Source of the DNA: Acidimicrobiia bacterium
GTDB taxonomy: Bacteria > Actinomycetota > Acidimicrobiia > Acidimicrobiales > Bin134
DNA length: 64,000 nucleotides
NCBI GenBank assembly: GCA_022819825.1
Contig: JAJEGM010000001.1
Location: forward strand, 107,841-171,840
Reading direction: 5' to 3'
Shown here piece by piece: positions 34,393-42,040 of this stretch (positions are counted from its first letter, which is position 1; each line of letters begins with the position of its first letter). The notes under the pieces were generated by a model, which searched no databases, was not told the origin of the DNA, and worked only from the letters and a program-made list of their open reading frames with translations. Position numbers and translations under genes: made by a program.

Positions 34393-34950
34393 TCAGAAAT
34401 CCTCCTCGGACAGCACCGGCGTCAACCGGCGAATGGTCCGCAATGCTCGATAAATCCTCGCGGGAGCAACCAGAGACCGCAGCTCATGGCTGGGGGTGTC
34501 GGTTACCACCCGCACCACTGCTGCCGGACCACGATGATGCTCCAAAAGCCAGGCCGACTCCATATCGACCGCCACCGCCCCCCGGTTGGCCAGCTCCTGG
34601 CGACGCGCCCCAACCGCCAGCTCGGACACGCTGGCCACCGGGCCGGTGTATACGGTAAATCCGGCCGCTTTCAGACCCTTGGCCACTGCTTCGCATTGGG
34701 GCAGGCCAATGGGCGGCACATCGTCGGCCGATACCTCGGTGGCCACCACCACGTCGCCCGGCTCGATGCCATCGACCACCGCCCCGCCCATGCCGACCAC
34801 CGCTACCGGGCCGCGGTGCGGCTCAACCCGGCGACTGCGCTTGGGCCCCATGCCGGTACACAACACCTTTGCCCCACCGCCATGCCAGCGGATTCCCCGC
34901 CGGGCGGCTCGGGCCTCCATAGCCAACGGACACAGCACCACCAGGCTCAC
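34393..34950 (-). CDS. hpnG: Hopanoid-associated nucleoside phosphorylase HpnG
   Basis: 185 aa from a GTG start overlapping the shc stop (GTGA). It has the nucleoside-phosphorylase fold with CPLAMEARAARRG, CTGMG, VGMGGAVVDGIEPGDVVVATEV and VAVDMESAWLL, the latter with the catalytic-site Glu of MTA/SAH-type phosphorylases. HpnG removes adenine from adenosylhopane, leading to ribosylhopane. It is shorter than typical nucleosidases (about 230 aa), as is usual for HpnG. Position between shc and hpnH supports the assignment. Confidence 0.9.
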   Translation of the reverse strand: MSLVVLCPLAMEARAARRGIRWHGGGAKVLCTGMGPKRSRRVEPHRGPVAVVGMGGAVVDGIEPGDVVVATEVSADDVPPIGLPQCEAVAKGLKAAGFTVYTGPVASVSELAVGARRQELANRGAVAVDMESAWLLEHHRGPAAVVRVVTDTPSHELRSLVAPARIYRALRTIRRLTPVLSEEDF

Positions 34951-36833
34951 CCCTCACCCGTTGTCGCCTGCACCCAGCGGCCCAGGGCCATCAACGGGAA
35001 CACCAGCCGGTAGAGGTGGTAGCGGATGTAGAAGTCGCCGGAGAAGCCGGTGCCGGTGTACCAGGGCTCGTCCCAGTCCCCGTCATCGCGCTGGTGCTCC
35101 ACCAACCAGGCCACCCCTCGCTGGGCCGCCTCCTCGCTCGCCCGGCCCGCGGCGATCAACGCCAGCAGCGCCCATGCAGTCTGCGACGGGGTGGACTCCC
35201 CTCGCCCCCGCCAGTTGTCGTCGACATAGGAGCGCATGTCCTCGCCCCACCCGCCGTCTTGGTTTTGCACCGACTCCAGCCAGCGGCATGCTCGCACTAT
35301 CCGGTTGTCGTCGGCGGGCACCCCGGCGCTGATCAACGCCGGGACCACCGCCCCGGTGCCGTAGAGGTAGTTGGCCCCCCAGCGCCCGTACCAAGAACCG
35401 TCCTCCTCCTGCTCATCACTTAGCCACTGAACCCCGCGGTCCATTGCACTCCGGTCGATTGGAAAGCCCATCGCGTCGGCATCCAGCTCGGCGAGCATCT
35501 CCACCACATGGGCGGTCACATCGGCCGACGGCGGATCGATGACCTCTCCGAAATCGCAGAACGGGAGCTCGGCCACCAGCGGCGAGCAGTTGTCGGCATC
35601 GAATGCCGCCCAGCCGCCATCAGAGCACTGCATCCCCTGGGCCCACACCACCGCCCGATCCAGCGCCTTTTGCACCTGCTTGGCGTCGGGATGGCGGATG
35701 CGGCGCAGGGCGAGGGCTACCTCGGCGGTGTCGTCCAGATCGGGGTAGTAGTTGTTCTCGAACTCGAACGCCCATCCCCCCGGGGCCAGATGAGGGCGCT
35801 GCTCGGCCCAGTCGCCCACGATCTGGACCTCTTGATCGATGAGCCAGCGGGCCCCGGCCACCATCTGCGGGTCTTCGGCGTCCACACCGGCATCGGCCAG
35901 CGCGAGCAGCGCCAGGCAGGTGTCCCAAACCGGCGACTGGCAGCACTCCAGGCGTCGCATGTCGTCTTCGACGATGGTCCAAGCGTCGAACCCGGCCAGC
36001 CCTTGGGCCAGAATCGGATGGTGCAGGGAATAGCCCCGCACGTACAGCGCCAAGAGCGAGTACACCCACGGCGGCTGGATGCCCCCCCAGCAGCCGTCGG
36101 ACTCCTGGCGGGCGATGATCCACTGCTCGGCCCGACTGAGCGCCCACTCCCGCACCCGCCGCTGTGGGCGGTTCTCGTAGAGATGCAGCACCTGATCAAG
36201 GCGTTGGAATCGCCGAGCTGGACTCCCGGGCGGGGCGAGCTCCCGTTCCGGGGGGATGGCTCCGGTGCGGATCTCATCCAGGTTCAGTCCCATAGACCGC
36301 ACCGGGCGGTGAGCCCCCACCACGGTCAAAGCGACCAGGGTTTGGCGGGCCCAGCAGGCGAAGTCGTAGATGTTCAGCGGAACCTGCTTGGGCAGAAAGA
36401 TCACTTCGGGAGGCAGGGCGGGCAGGTCTTCCCAGCGCCAGAGGTCGAAAAGCGCCATCCAGATTCGGGTGAACACCCGGCTGCGCTCCAGCCCTCCCTC
36501 GGCGCGGATGTAGGCGGCGGCTTTGGCCATGTGGTCGGCGTCGACGGGATCGCCGGCGTAGCGCAGCGCCCAGTAGGCCTCCACCGTCACCGACAGATCG
36601 GCCGGACCCTGGTAGAAGGTGGCCCACGTGCCGTCGGCTCGCTGGTTGTGGCGGATCCAGTTGGCCGTCTGCCGGGTGACCTCGGGGTCGGCGATACCCA
36701 AGAACTCCCGGAGGAACAGATCCTCGGCCTCGATGGACACGTTGGTCTCCAGCTCGTCTTTCCACCATCCCTGAGTGTCTTGCAGACTGAGGAGCCGTTC
36801 GGTGGCCTTGGCCAAGGATTGCTCAACGCCCAT
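34947..36833 (-). CDS. shc: Squalene-hopene cyclase
   Basis: 628 aa. The catalytic DxDDTA motif is at residues 365-370 (DLDDTA). Many QW repeats are visible (QDTQGWWKDEL, RADGTWATF, ESDGCWGG, GGWAFEF, EDGSWYGRWGANYLYGT, QDGGWGED, RDDGDWDEPW). It cyclises squalene to hopene at the cytoplasmic membrane. ATG at 36833 is used because it overlaps the prenyl synthase stop (TGATG) and the family starts there; the upstream extension is out of family. Length is normal for actinobacterial SHC. Confidence 0.95.
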   Translation of the reverse strand: MGVEQSLAKATERLLSLQDTQGWWKDELETNVSIEAEDLFLREFLGIADPEVTRQTANWIRHNQRADGTWATFYQGPADLSVTVEAYWALRYAGDPVDADHMAKAAAYIRAEGGLERSRVFTRIWMALFDLWRWEDLPALPPEVIFLPKQVPLNIYDFACWARQTLVALTVVGAHRPVRSMGLNLDEIRTGAIPPERELAPPGSPARRFQRLDQVLHLYENRPQRRVREWALSRAEQWIIARQESDGCWGGIQPPWVYSLLALYVRGYSLHHPILAQGLAGFDAWTIVEDDMRRLECCQSPVWDTCLALLALADAGVDAEDPQMVAGARWLIDQEVQIVGDWAEQRPHLAPGGWAFEFENNYYPDLDDTAEVALALRRIRHPDAKQVQKALDRAVVWAQGMQCSDGGWAAFDADNCSPLVAELPFCDFGEVIDPPSADVTAHVVEMLAELDADAMGFPIDRSAMDRGVQWLSDEQEEDGSWYGRWGANYLYGTGAVVPALISAGVPADDNRIVRACRWLESVQNQDGGWGEDMRSYVDDNWRGRGESTPSQTAWALLALIAAGRASEEAAQRGVAWLVEHQRDDGDWDEPWYTGTGFSGDFYIRYHLYRLVFPLMALGRWVQATTGEG

Positions 36834-37831
36834 CAGAAGTCCCTCCCCAAGATGAAATCGGCTAGCAGCCGAAACTCCTCCACCACCTCTTCCACAACCT
36901 CCTCGTGCGCGGCCAGAGAATCGAGAGCGGAAACAGCCCGGTCGTAGTGGGTCCGGGCCAGCGCCTGGGTGCCTTCCCGGCCACCCCCCGCCTCCACCAG
37001 CGCTCGGGCTGCGTCCACGCCTCCCGCATCCCAATCGGGACGGGAATAGAGCTCAGCCAGCTCCTCGGCTGCCGAGGTGCCGCTGTTGAGGGCGATCACC
37101 ACCGGTACCGACTTCTTGCGCTCCCGAAGGTCGGCCCCCGCAGGCTTGCCGGTGCGCTCGGGGTCACCCCAGATGCCCAGAAGGTCATCCACGGCTTGGA
37201 ACGCCACACCCACCTCCGCCCCGAACTCGGACAGCCCATCAACCACCGAGTCGTGGGCTTCGGCCAGAATCGCCCCCACCGAGGTCGCGTAGGACAAGAG
37301 CGCCCCGGTCTTGCCCTGCTCCATGGCCAGGCACTCCTCCAGGGTGACGAGAGATCTCTCTTCGAAGGCCATGTCCATGCTCTGGCCGGCGATCATTGCC
37401 GAAACTGCTCCGGCCAGATGCTTGACCGCCTTGACCCTGGGCGCTGTGGGGTCGGACAGCAACACTTCATAGGCCAAGTTGTGGAGAGCGTCTCCTGCCA
37501 CCACGCCGACTCCAATGCCGAACTTGGCCCAGACCGTGGGCCGATGCCGACGCTCGGCATCGTTGTCGATGATGTCGTCGTGGATCAGCGAGAAGTCGTG
37601 GATGAGCTCGATGGCCACCGCCCCGGGCACTCCGGTTTCCGAAGGGGCGCCCACAGCCTCAGCCGACAAGATGGCCAGTGCCGGGCGGGTTCCCTTGCCC
37701 CGACTCTGGAAGTGGTATTCAGCGGGCAATCTCAGCTCAGGGCACAACCCGCTCAGTGCGGCGGCAATGGCCGGGTCCACCAGCTCCCTGGCTCGGCTGA
37801 GGATGCCCGGAACCGGTATTTCCTCGCTCAC
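36833..37831 (-). CDS. Polyprenyl synthetase (farnesyl/geranylgeranyl diphosphate synthase type)
   Basis: 332 aa from a GTG start overlapping the hpnE stop (GTGA). First Asp-rich motif HDDIIDND at residues 84-91; second one near FQAVDDLLGIWGD. The conserved Lys-Gly and Arg residues GKGTRP (46-50) and RHRPTVW are present. The second motif lacks the full DDxxD form (DDLLG-x-WGD), seen in several actinobacterial long- or medium-chain synthases. In this operon it should supply farnesyl diphosphate to HpnCD, but the chain length is not proven. Confidence 0.9.
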   Translation of the reverse strand: MSEEIPVPGILSRARELVDPAIAAALSGLCPELRLPAEYHFQSRGKGTRPALAILSAEAVGAPSETGVPGAVAIELIHDFSLIHDDIIDNDAERRHRPTVWAKFGIGVGVVAGDALHNLAYEVLLSDPTAPRVKAVKHLAGAVSAMIAGQSMDMAFEERSLVTLEECLAMEQGKTGALLSYATSVGAILAEAHDSVVDGLSEFGAEVGVAFQAVDDLLGIWGDPERTGKPAGADLRERKKSVPVVIALNSGTSAAEELAELYSRPDWDAGGVDAARALVEAGGGREGTQALARTHYDRAVSALDSLAAHEEVVEEVVEEFRLLADFILGRDF

Positions 37832-39291
37832 GCGCTCATCCTCTCTGGCTCAGACGGCGACGGCTCGGGGCTGAGATGCGGCCCAGAGGTGTCGCGGGAT
37901 GATTGGGCGGGCCTGGAGGCAACTGCGGTGCGGCAGTGATCGAGGGCGAGGCCAGCCGCCAGCTTGCCGGAGCGGACGGCACCCTCCATCGTGGCTGGCC
38001 AGCCGGTATCAGTCCACGCCCCGGCCAAGAACAAACCATCGATGGCAGTGGTCGGACCAGGACGAAGCCGCCGGGTGCCGGGACGGCCGGCAAAGGTAGC
38101 CCGGTGCTCTCGGGTCACCACCGCGTCTATCACCTCAGCCGCAGCCGAGCGCGGCAGCAGCTCGGCTAGAGCCGAGCGATAGCGCTCGATCATGTCCGCC
38201 GGGCGTTCGCCGATCTCATCGAAGGCCGCCGACTGCGACACGGCCACAACCTGCTCGCCGCCACCGCCCGCGCCAACGGGCGCCCGCGGCTCATCGTCGG
38301 CCCAGTTGGCGGCCTCAGTCCGGTCGAAAACGAATTGCACCGGGGAATCCAGGGCTGCGGTGAAGGGCACATCCATGACTTGGCGGTCGAACACGAAGTG
38401 CACGTTGACGATGGGTGATACCCCGAGATCGACCAGCTCAGATTGCCCGGCCACGGTGCCGGGGGGCAGCAGGCCGTCGACAACATCGTGGGGCACGGCC
38501 AAGATCAGCGCGTCGGCGTCCACCCGCTGCCCGCCTATAGTCACCGAGGGTCCTTCGCCCACTGATTCCACATGGGCTTGAAGCTGGACGTGCCCTCCTT
38601 GGGCGGTGATCACCCGGGCGGCGGCATCTCCGTGGAGAGCAGCCAAGGGCACCCGGGTCCAGCCCAGATCACCGGCATCGGCGCTGTCCAAGAGCCCGGT
38701 GCGGAACACCTTGACCGCCAGGCTGAGCGAGGCATCGTCGGCCCGGAGGTTCACGGTGGGCAAGCAGATGAGGTCCCACAAACCGGCGATGGCCCGACCG
38801 GATTCGCCGCGAAATCGCAGCCACCCCCCGAAGCTCATCTCGTCGGTGTCGGGAGCATCGGGATCGAGGCGACGCAGGGCCAGCGCAGTGCGAATCGCCC
38901 GCAGACGATCGGTTACAGAGAGCGGGCTGTAGCGCAGCAGTGACCGGGCCAAGTGAAGGGGGGAGGGGGCACCGGTGCGGAATATGCGGGCCGGACGGCG
39001 ACCGGGGCGCATCACCGAAACCGACATACGGCTCTGCTCGGTCACTTGATCGGTCACCTCAAGGCGCTCCAACAGCGCCCGGTACTCGGTGCAGCACCGC
39101 ATGAACACGTGCTGGCCGTTGTCGAACCAGCGGCCGTTGCGCTGGAACGACCAGGTGGCCCCGCCCAGCCGGGGGGCCCGCTCATAGAGCGTCACCCGCG
39201 CTCCGCTGTCGGCAGCGGACACTGCCGCGGCCAGTCCGGCGAGCCCGCCTCCGACCACGGCCACACGCGGCTGAGAAACGACCGGGCTCAT
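37828..39291 (-). CDS. hpnE: Hydroxysqualene dehydroxylase HpnE
   Basis: 487 aa FAD-dependent amine-oxidase-fold protein. The dinucleotide fingerprint VAVVGGGLAGLAAAVSAADSGARVTLYERAPRLGG starts at about residue 10, and the C-terminal FAD motif LFLAGAWTDTGWPATMEGAVRSG is present. HpnE reduces hydroxysqualene to squalene, the last step of the HpnCDE route. It overlaps hpnD by four bases (ATGA) and the prenyl synthase by four bases. A slightly extended C-terminus (about 35 residues, Pro/Ser-rich) is not part of the fold. Confidence 0.93.
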   Translation of the reverse strand: MSPVVSQPRVAVVGGGLAGLAAAVSAADSGARVTLYERAPRLGGATWSFQRNGRWFDNGQHVFMRCCTEYRALLERLEVTDQVTEQSRMSVSVMRPGRRPARIFRTGAPSPLHLARSLLRYSPLSVTDRLRAIRTALALRRLDPDAPDTDEMSFGGWLRFRGESGRAIAGLWDLICLPTVNLRADDASLSLAVKVFRTGLLDSADAGDLGWTRVPLAALHGDAAARVITAQGGHVQLQAHVESVGEGPSVTIGGQRVDADALILAVPHDVVDGLLPPGTVAGQSELVDLGVSPIVNVHFVFDRQVMDVPFTAALDSPVQFVFDRTEAANWADDEPRAPVGAGGGGEQVVAVSQSAAFDEIGERPADMIERYRSALAELLPRSAAAEVIDAVVTREHRATFAGRPGTRRLRPGPTTAIDGLFLAGAWTDTGWPATMEGAVRSGKLAAGLALDHCRTAVASRPAQSSRDTSGPHLSPEPSPSEPERMSA

Positions 39292-40142
39292 GTGGTGACT
39301 CCAGCCAGGCTGCGAACGGCCACCCAGGCCTTCTCCCTGGTGGGCAGCGACAGCCGCCCCTCCATCACGGCCGTGGGCGTGGCAGCAATGCGAGCCAGCA
39401 GGCGGTGGTAGATCCCGGCCATCGCCCCGGTGCAGGCCCGGCTGCGGTGGTCCAGCATGCCGAGCAGCTTCAGGCCCTCGGCGAAATGCCGCTCGGCTCG
39501 CTCGGCTTCGAACGCCACCAGTGCGCCCACCGCGTCGGTCGGGCCGGTCAGATCGGGGGCGCAGCCGAATCGCTCGATGTCGGCGGCGGGCAGGTACACC
39601 CGGCCCATGCCCCGGTCCTCCACGATGTCGCGCAGGATGTTGGTGAGCTGAAGGGCGATGCCCAGCACATCGGCCAGTTTGGCGGCCTGGTCGGGATCGC
39701 CCCTCGTGCCGAACACCCCCAGCGACAGGCGGCCCACCGATCCGGCTACCAGCCGGCAGTACTCCTCGGTTTCAGCGATGGTGGTGTACACCTTCCCAAC
39801 CGCGTCCTGCTCGCAGCCGGCGACGATCTCATTCAGTGCGGCAGCCGGTATGGGGAAGCGGTCGATTGCATGGCGCAGACCCACCAGCACCGGATCGTCG
39901 GGGTCGCGGAGCCCGCCGTCGGCCAGAGTGTCGATGTCGGCCCTTATCTCAGCCAGCCCGGCCAGCTTCTCATCCTGCGGCAACGGGCCATCGCCCACGT
40001 CGTCGATGCGGCGGGCCATGGCGTACAGCGCCGACATGGCCTGGCGCTTCGGCTTGGGCAGCAGGCGAATGCCATAGGAGAAGTTGCGGGCCTCGACCCG
40101 GGTGATCTCCTCGCACCGCTGATAGGCGTCGGCGGCCTTCAC
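39288..40142 (-). CDS. hpnD: Presqualene diphosphate synthase HpnD
   Basis: 284 aa from the GTG at 40142, which overlaps the hpnC stop (GTGA). This start gives KAADAYQRCEEITRVEARNFSYGIRLLP, the standard HpnD N-terminus. The upstream frame extension lies within hpnC. Asp-rich motifs: ARRIDDVGDG and NILRDIVEDRGMGRVYLP. It condenses two farnesyl diphosphates to presqualene diphosphate. Other squalene/phytoene synthase marks: YCRLVAGSVGRLSLGVFG. Confidence 0.93.
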   Translation of the reverse strand: MKAADAYQRCEEITRVEARNFSYGIRLLPKPKRQAMSALYAMARRIDDVGDGPLPQDEKLAGLAEIRADIDTLADGGLRDPDDPVLVGLRHAIDRFPIPAAALNEIVAGCEQDAVGKVYTTIAETEEYCRLVAGSVGRLSLGVFGTRGDPDQAAKLADVLGIALQLTNILRDIVEDRGMGRVYLPAADIERFGCAPDLTGPTDAVGALVAFEAERAERHFAEGLKLLGMLDHRSRACTGAMAGIYHRLLARIAATPTAVMEGRLSLPTREKAWVAVRSLAGVTT

Positions 40143-41041
40143 CTTCGCCTCCAGCGCGCGGCGGCGTCTCGCGCGGCGCGAACTGCTTTGGCGTCGGTCA
40201 CCTGGCGGGGGGCGACAAGGCGAGCGACATGCGCCGCGGTGCGGACCTTGGAAGGGGTCCGAAGCTTTCTCAGTACGTCGTGGTCGGCCCCGGCGATGGC
40301 ATCCAATGCGGCCATTCCGCCCGCGGCATAGCCGGCCACGGTCACCTTGGCCCATCCGCTGAGTGAGGCCACCAGCGGCTCTCCCCGCTTCAGCAGCCCG
40401 CGGGCGGTGTCGCATTGGTGGGCCACCAGTCGGCGAAGTACCTCCGAGGCCCGGGCCGCCCCCAGATCACCCTCGTCCACGCCGAAGCGGGCCATCTCGT
40501 CGGCCGGGAAATAGACGCGGCCCTTTTCGGTGTAGTCCTCGCCGATGTCTTGGAGGTGCTCCACCAGTTGCAATCCGGTGCATACCGCATCGCTGAGGGC
40601 GATTCGCTCGGGGGTGGCCGCGCCGAACACCGCTAGCACCAGCCGGCCCACGGGGTTGGCCGACAGCGTGCAGTACTCGGCCAACTCGGCCTGGGTCTGG
40701 TAGCGGTGCTTGTGCTGGTCAACCCGGTTGGCCTCGATAAGCGCCAAGAACGGCTCGTCGTCCACATCCACATCAGCGAGCAGAGGCGTGAGCTGAACCA
40801 TGACTGGGTGGGTGGCATCGCCGGTGCGGGCCCGTGCGAGTTCCCCCTCGATCCAATCCAGCGCGGCAAGTCGGTCGCCGTCGTATTCGTCGCCGATATC
40901 GTCCACGAGTCGGGCAAACCCGTAAATGGCCAGCAGATGGGCGCGGGCATTCGCCGGGACCGCCTTCAGCACCACGGGGAAGTTCTCACTTCCCCTCTGG
41001 GCCATGATCGAGTTCAAGTCGAACTCGACTTCAGTCTGCAC
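40139..41041 (-). CDS. hpnC: Squalene-synthase-like HpnC (hydroxysqualene synthase)
   Basis: 300 aa if translation starts at the GTG at 41041; an ATG at 41005 (giving MAQRGSENFPVVLK) is a good alternative because family similarity begins at GSENFPV. Motifs: FARLVDDIGDEYDGD and LVEHLQDIGEDYTEKGRVYFP (Asp-rich), EYCTLSANPVGRLVLAVFG. HpnC converts presqualene diphosphate to hydroxysqualene. First gene of the operon. An 8-bp inverted repeat (41008-41028) would lie in the leader if ATG is used, or in codons 5-11 if GTG is used. Neither start has a strong Shine-Dalgarno sequence. Confidence 0.93.
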   Translation of the reverse strand: MQTEVEFDLNSIMAQRGSENFPVVLKAVPANARAHLLAIYGFARLVDDIGDEYDGDRLAALDWIEGELARARTGDATHPVMVQLTPLLADVDVDDEPFLALIEANRVDQHKHRYQTQAELAEYCTLSANPVGRLVLAVFGAATPERIALSDAVCTGLQLVEHLQDIGEDYTEKGRVYFPADEMARFGVDEGDLGAARASEVLRRLVAHQCDTARGLLKRGEPLVASLSGWAKVTVAGYAAGGMAALDAIAGADHDVLRKLRTPSKVRTAAHVARLVAPRQVTDAKAVRAARDAAARWRRR

Positions 41042-41069
41042 AACACCCCCGCTGCGGCTCAGTTTCCTT

Positions 41070-41097
41070 GGGGAACCCGCTGGTCAGCGGGTTCCCC
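41070..41097 (-). promoter_or_regulatory. Perfect hairpin in the hpn operon leader
   Basis: 12-bp stem GGGGAACCCGCT / AGCGGGTTCCCC with a 4-base loop. It lies 29 bases upstream of the hpnC GTG and about 65-90 bases downstream of the predicted start of transcription, so it should be in the 5' untranslated leader. No T-run follows on either strand, so a simple terminator is unlikely. It may stabilise the mRNA or modulate read-through. Confidence 0.55.
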
Positions 41098-41149
41098 TGA
41101 TAATCCATAACAATGTTTTTACGATCGTCACCCAATTGCAAACAATAGA

Positions 41150-41165
41150 GTGACCATCAGGTCAC
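41150..41165. promoter_or_regulatory. Candidate operator for the MerR-TetR fusion regulator
   Basis: Perfect inverted repeat GTGACC-ATCA-GGTCAC (6-4-6). It overlaps the predicted transcription start of the hpn operon, just downstream of the -10 box, where a repressor would block initiation. The regulator gene ends about 30 bases away. Binding is inferred from position and symmetry only. Confidence 0.5.
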
Positions 41166-41168
41166 CTT

Positions 41169-41197
41169 TTTGTACGCGCTCAATCCGACACTGTCAA
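41169..41197 (-). promoter_or_regulatory. Predicted promoter of the hopanoid operon
   Basis: On the minus strand a -35 box TTGACA (41197-41192) and a -10 box TACAAA (41174-41169) are separated by exactly 17 bases. The -35 overlaps the stop codon of the regulator gene. Predicted start of transcription is near 41162, giving a leader of about 120 bases before hpnC. The region is A/T-richer than the surroundings, as expected for a promoter. Confidence 0.55.
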
Positions 41198-41973
41198 GGC
41201 ATTGACTGCTCCGTGTCTTCGAAGTTGGGACGATCGGCAAAACGACCCATGAGGCCCTCGGCAAAAATGTGGGCGATGGCGTCCATGATCAGAGCCCCGG
41301 CGAGCCGATGGCCCCGAGGATCGTCCGACAGGGCCTCTCCCAGTCGCTCGGCCAGTCGCCAGAACACCCGCTGGGCGGCGGCGGCGTGCTCCACCTGGCC
41401 CTGTACCGAGCGCTTGGCCACTTCCAGCATGATGGGCAGGCCGGGCAGAAGCGCTTCGGCCAGGCGACGGGTGAGTTCTTGGCGGCTCAATCCGATCTGG
41501 CCATCGATCGAGGCCGAGAAATCCTCCGCGGTGTTGTCCACCACCGCTTCCACCGCTCGGAAGAACAGGTCTTGTTTCGAGCGGTAGTGGCGATAGAAGG
41601 TCCCCTTGGCCACACCGGCCTGCGTGCATATTTCGGCCACGCTCACCTCGGTGTAGCCCCGCAAGGCGAACTCTTGAATGGCTACGTTCCGCAACTGCTC
41701 GCCGCTGTCGGTCAAATGGGGAACTTCGGTGTGATCAAGGTTCTCCGCGTTCATGATCTGGGCGATATGGCGCAGAGGCAGGCGATGGCGCTCTCGCAGT
41801 TCCCTGACCTGCTCGACGGCTTCGGCGTGGCGCTGGCTGTAGAGGAAGCGGTTGGCCGCGGCCCGACGGGGCGCGGGCAGAAGACCCAGCCGCCGATAGT
41901 GGTGGATGGAGGCAGCCGGCACTCCGGTGCGAGCTACCAGCTCGCTGATGGGGAACTCGCCGGGAGAACCCAT
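41194..41973 (-). CDS. Double-HTH transcriptional regulator: MerR-type HTH fused to TetR
   Basis: 259 aa. Residues 7-75 form a MerR-type winged HTH (FPISELVARTGVPAASIHHYRRLGLLP, then NRFLYSQRHAEAVEQVRELRERHRLPLRHIAQIM). Residues 93-140 form a TetR HTH (LRNVAIQEFALRGYTEV, VAEICTQAGVAKGTFYRHYRSKQDLF). Residues 141-259 are the helical ligand/dimer domain. It lies directly upstream of the hopanoid operon on the same strand, with a promoter and an inverted repeat in between, so control of hopanoid synthesis is the natural inference. It could also control itself or the ferredoxin genes upstream. Confidence 0.88.
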   Translation of the reverse strand: MGSPGEFPISELVARTGVPAASIHHYRRLGLLPAPRRAAANRFLYSQRHAEAVEQVRELRERHRLPLRHIAQIMNAENLDHTEVPHLTDSGEQLRNVAIQEFALRGYTEVSVAEICTQAGVAKGTFYRHYRSKQDLFFRAVEAVVDNTAEDFSASIDGQIGLSRQELTRRLAEALLPGLPIMLEVAKRSVQGQVEHAAAAQRVFWRLAERLGEALSDDPRGHRLAGALIMDAIAHIFAEGLMGRFADRPNFEDTEQSMP

Positions 41974-42040
41974 GCCTCCACTCTTATTCGGTCGACCACC
42001 CCACCGCCAGCGCGTCTTCGAATCTCATAGCCGGAAGCAG

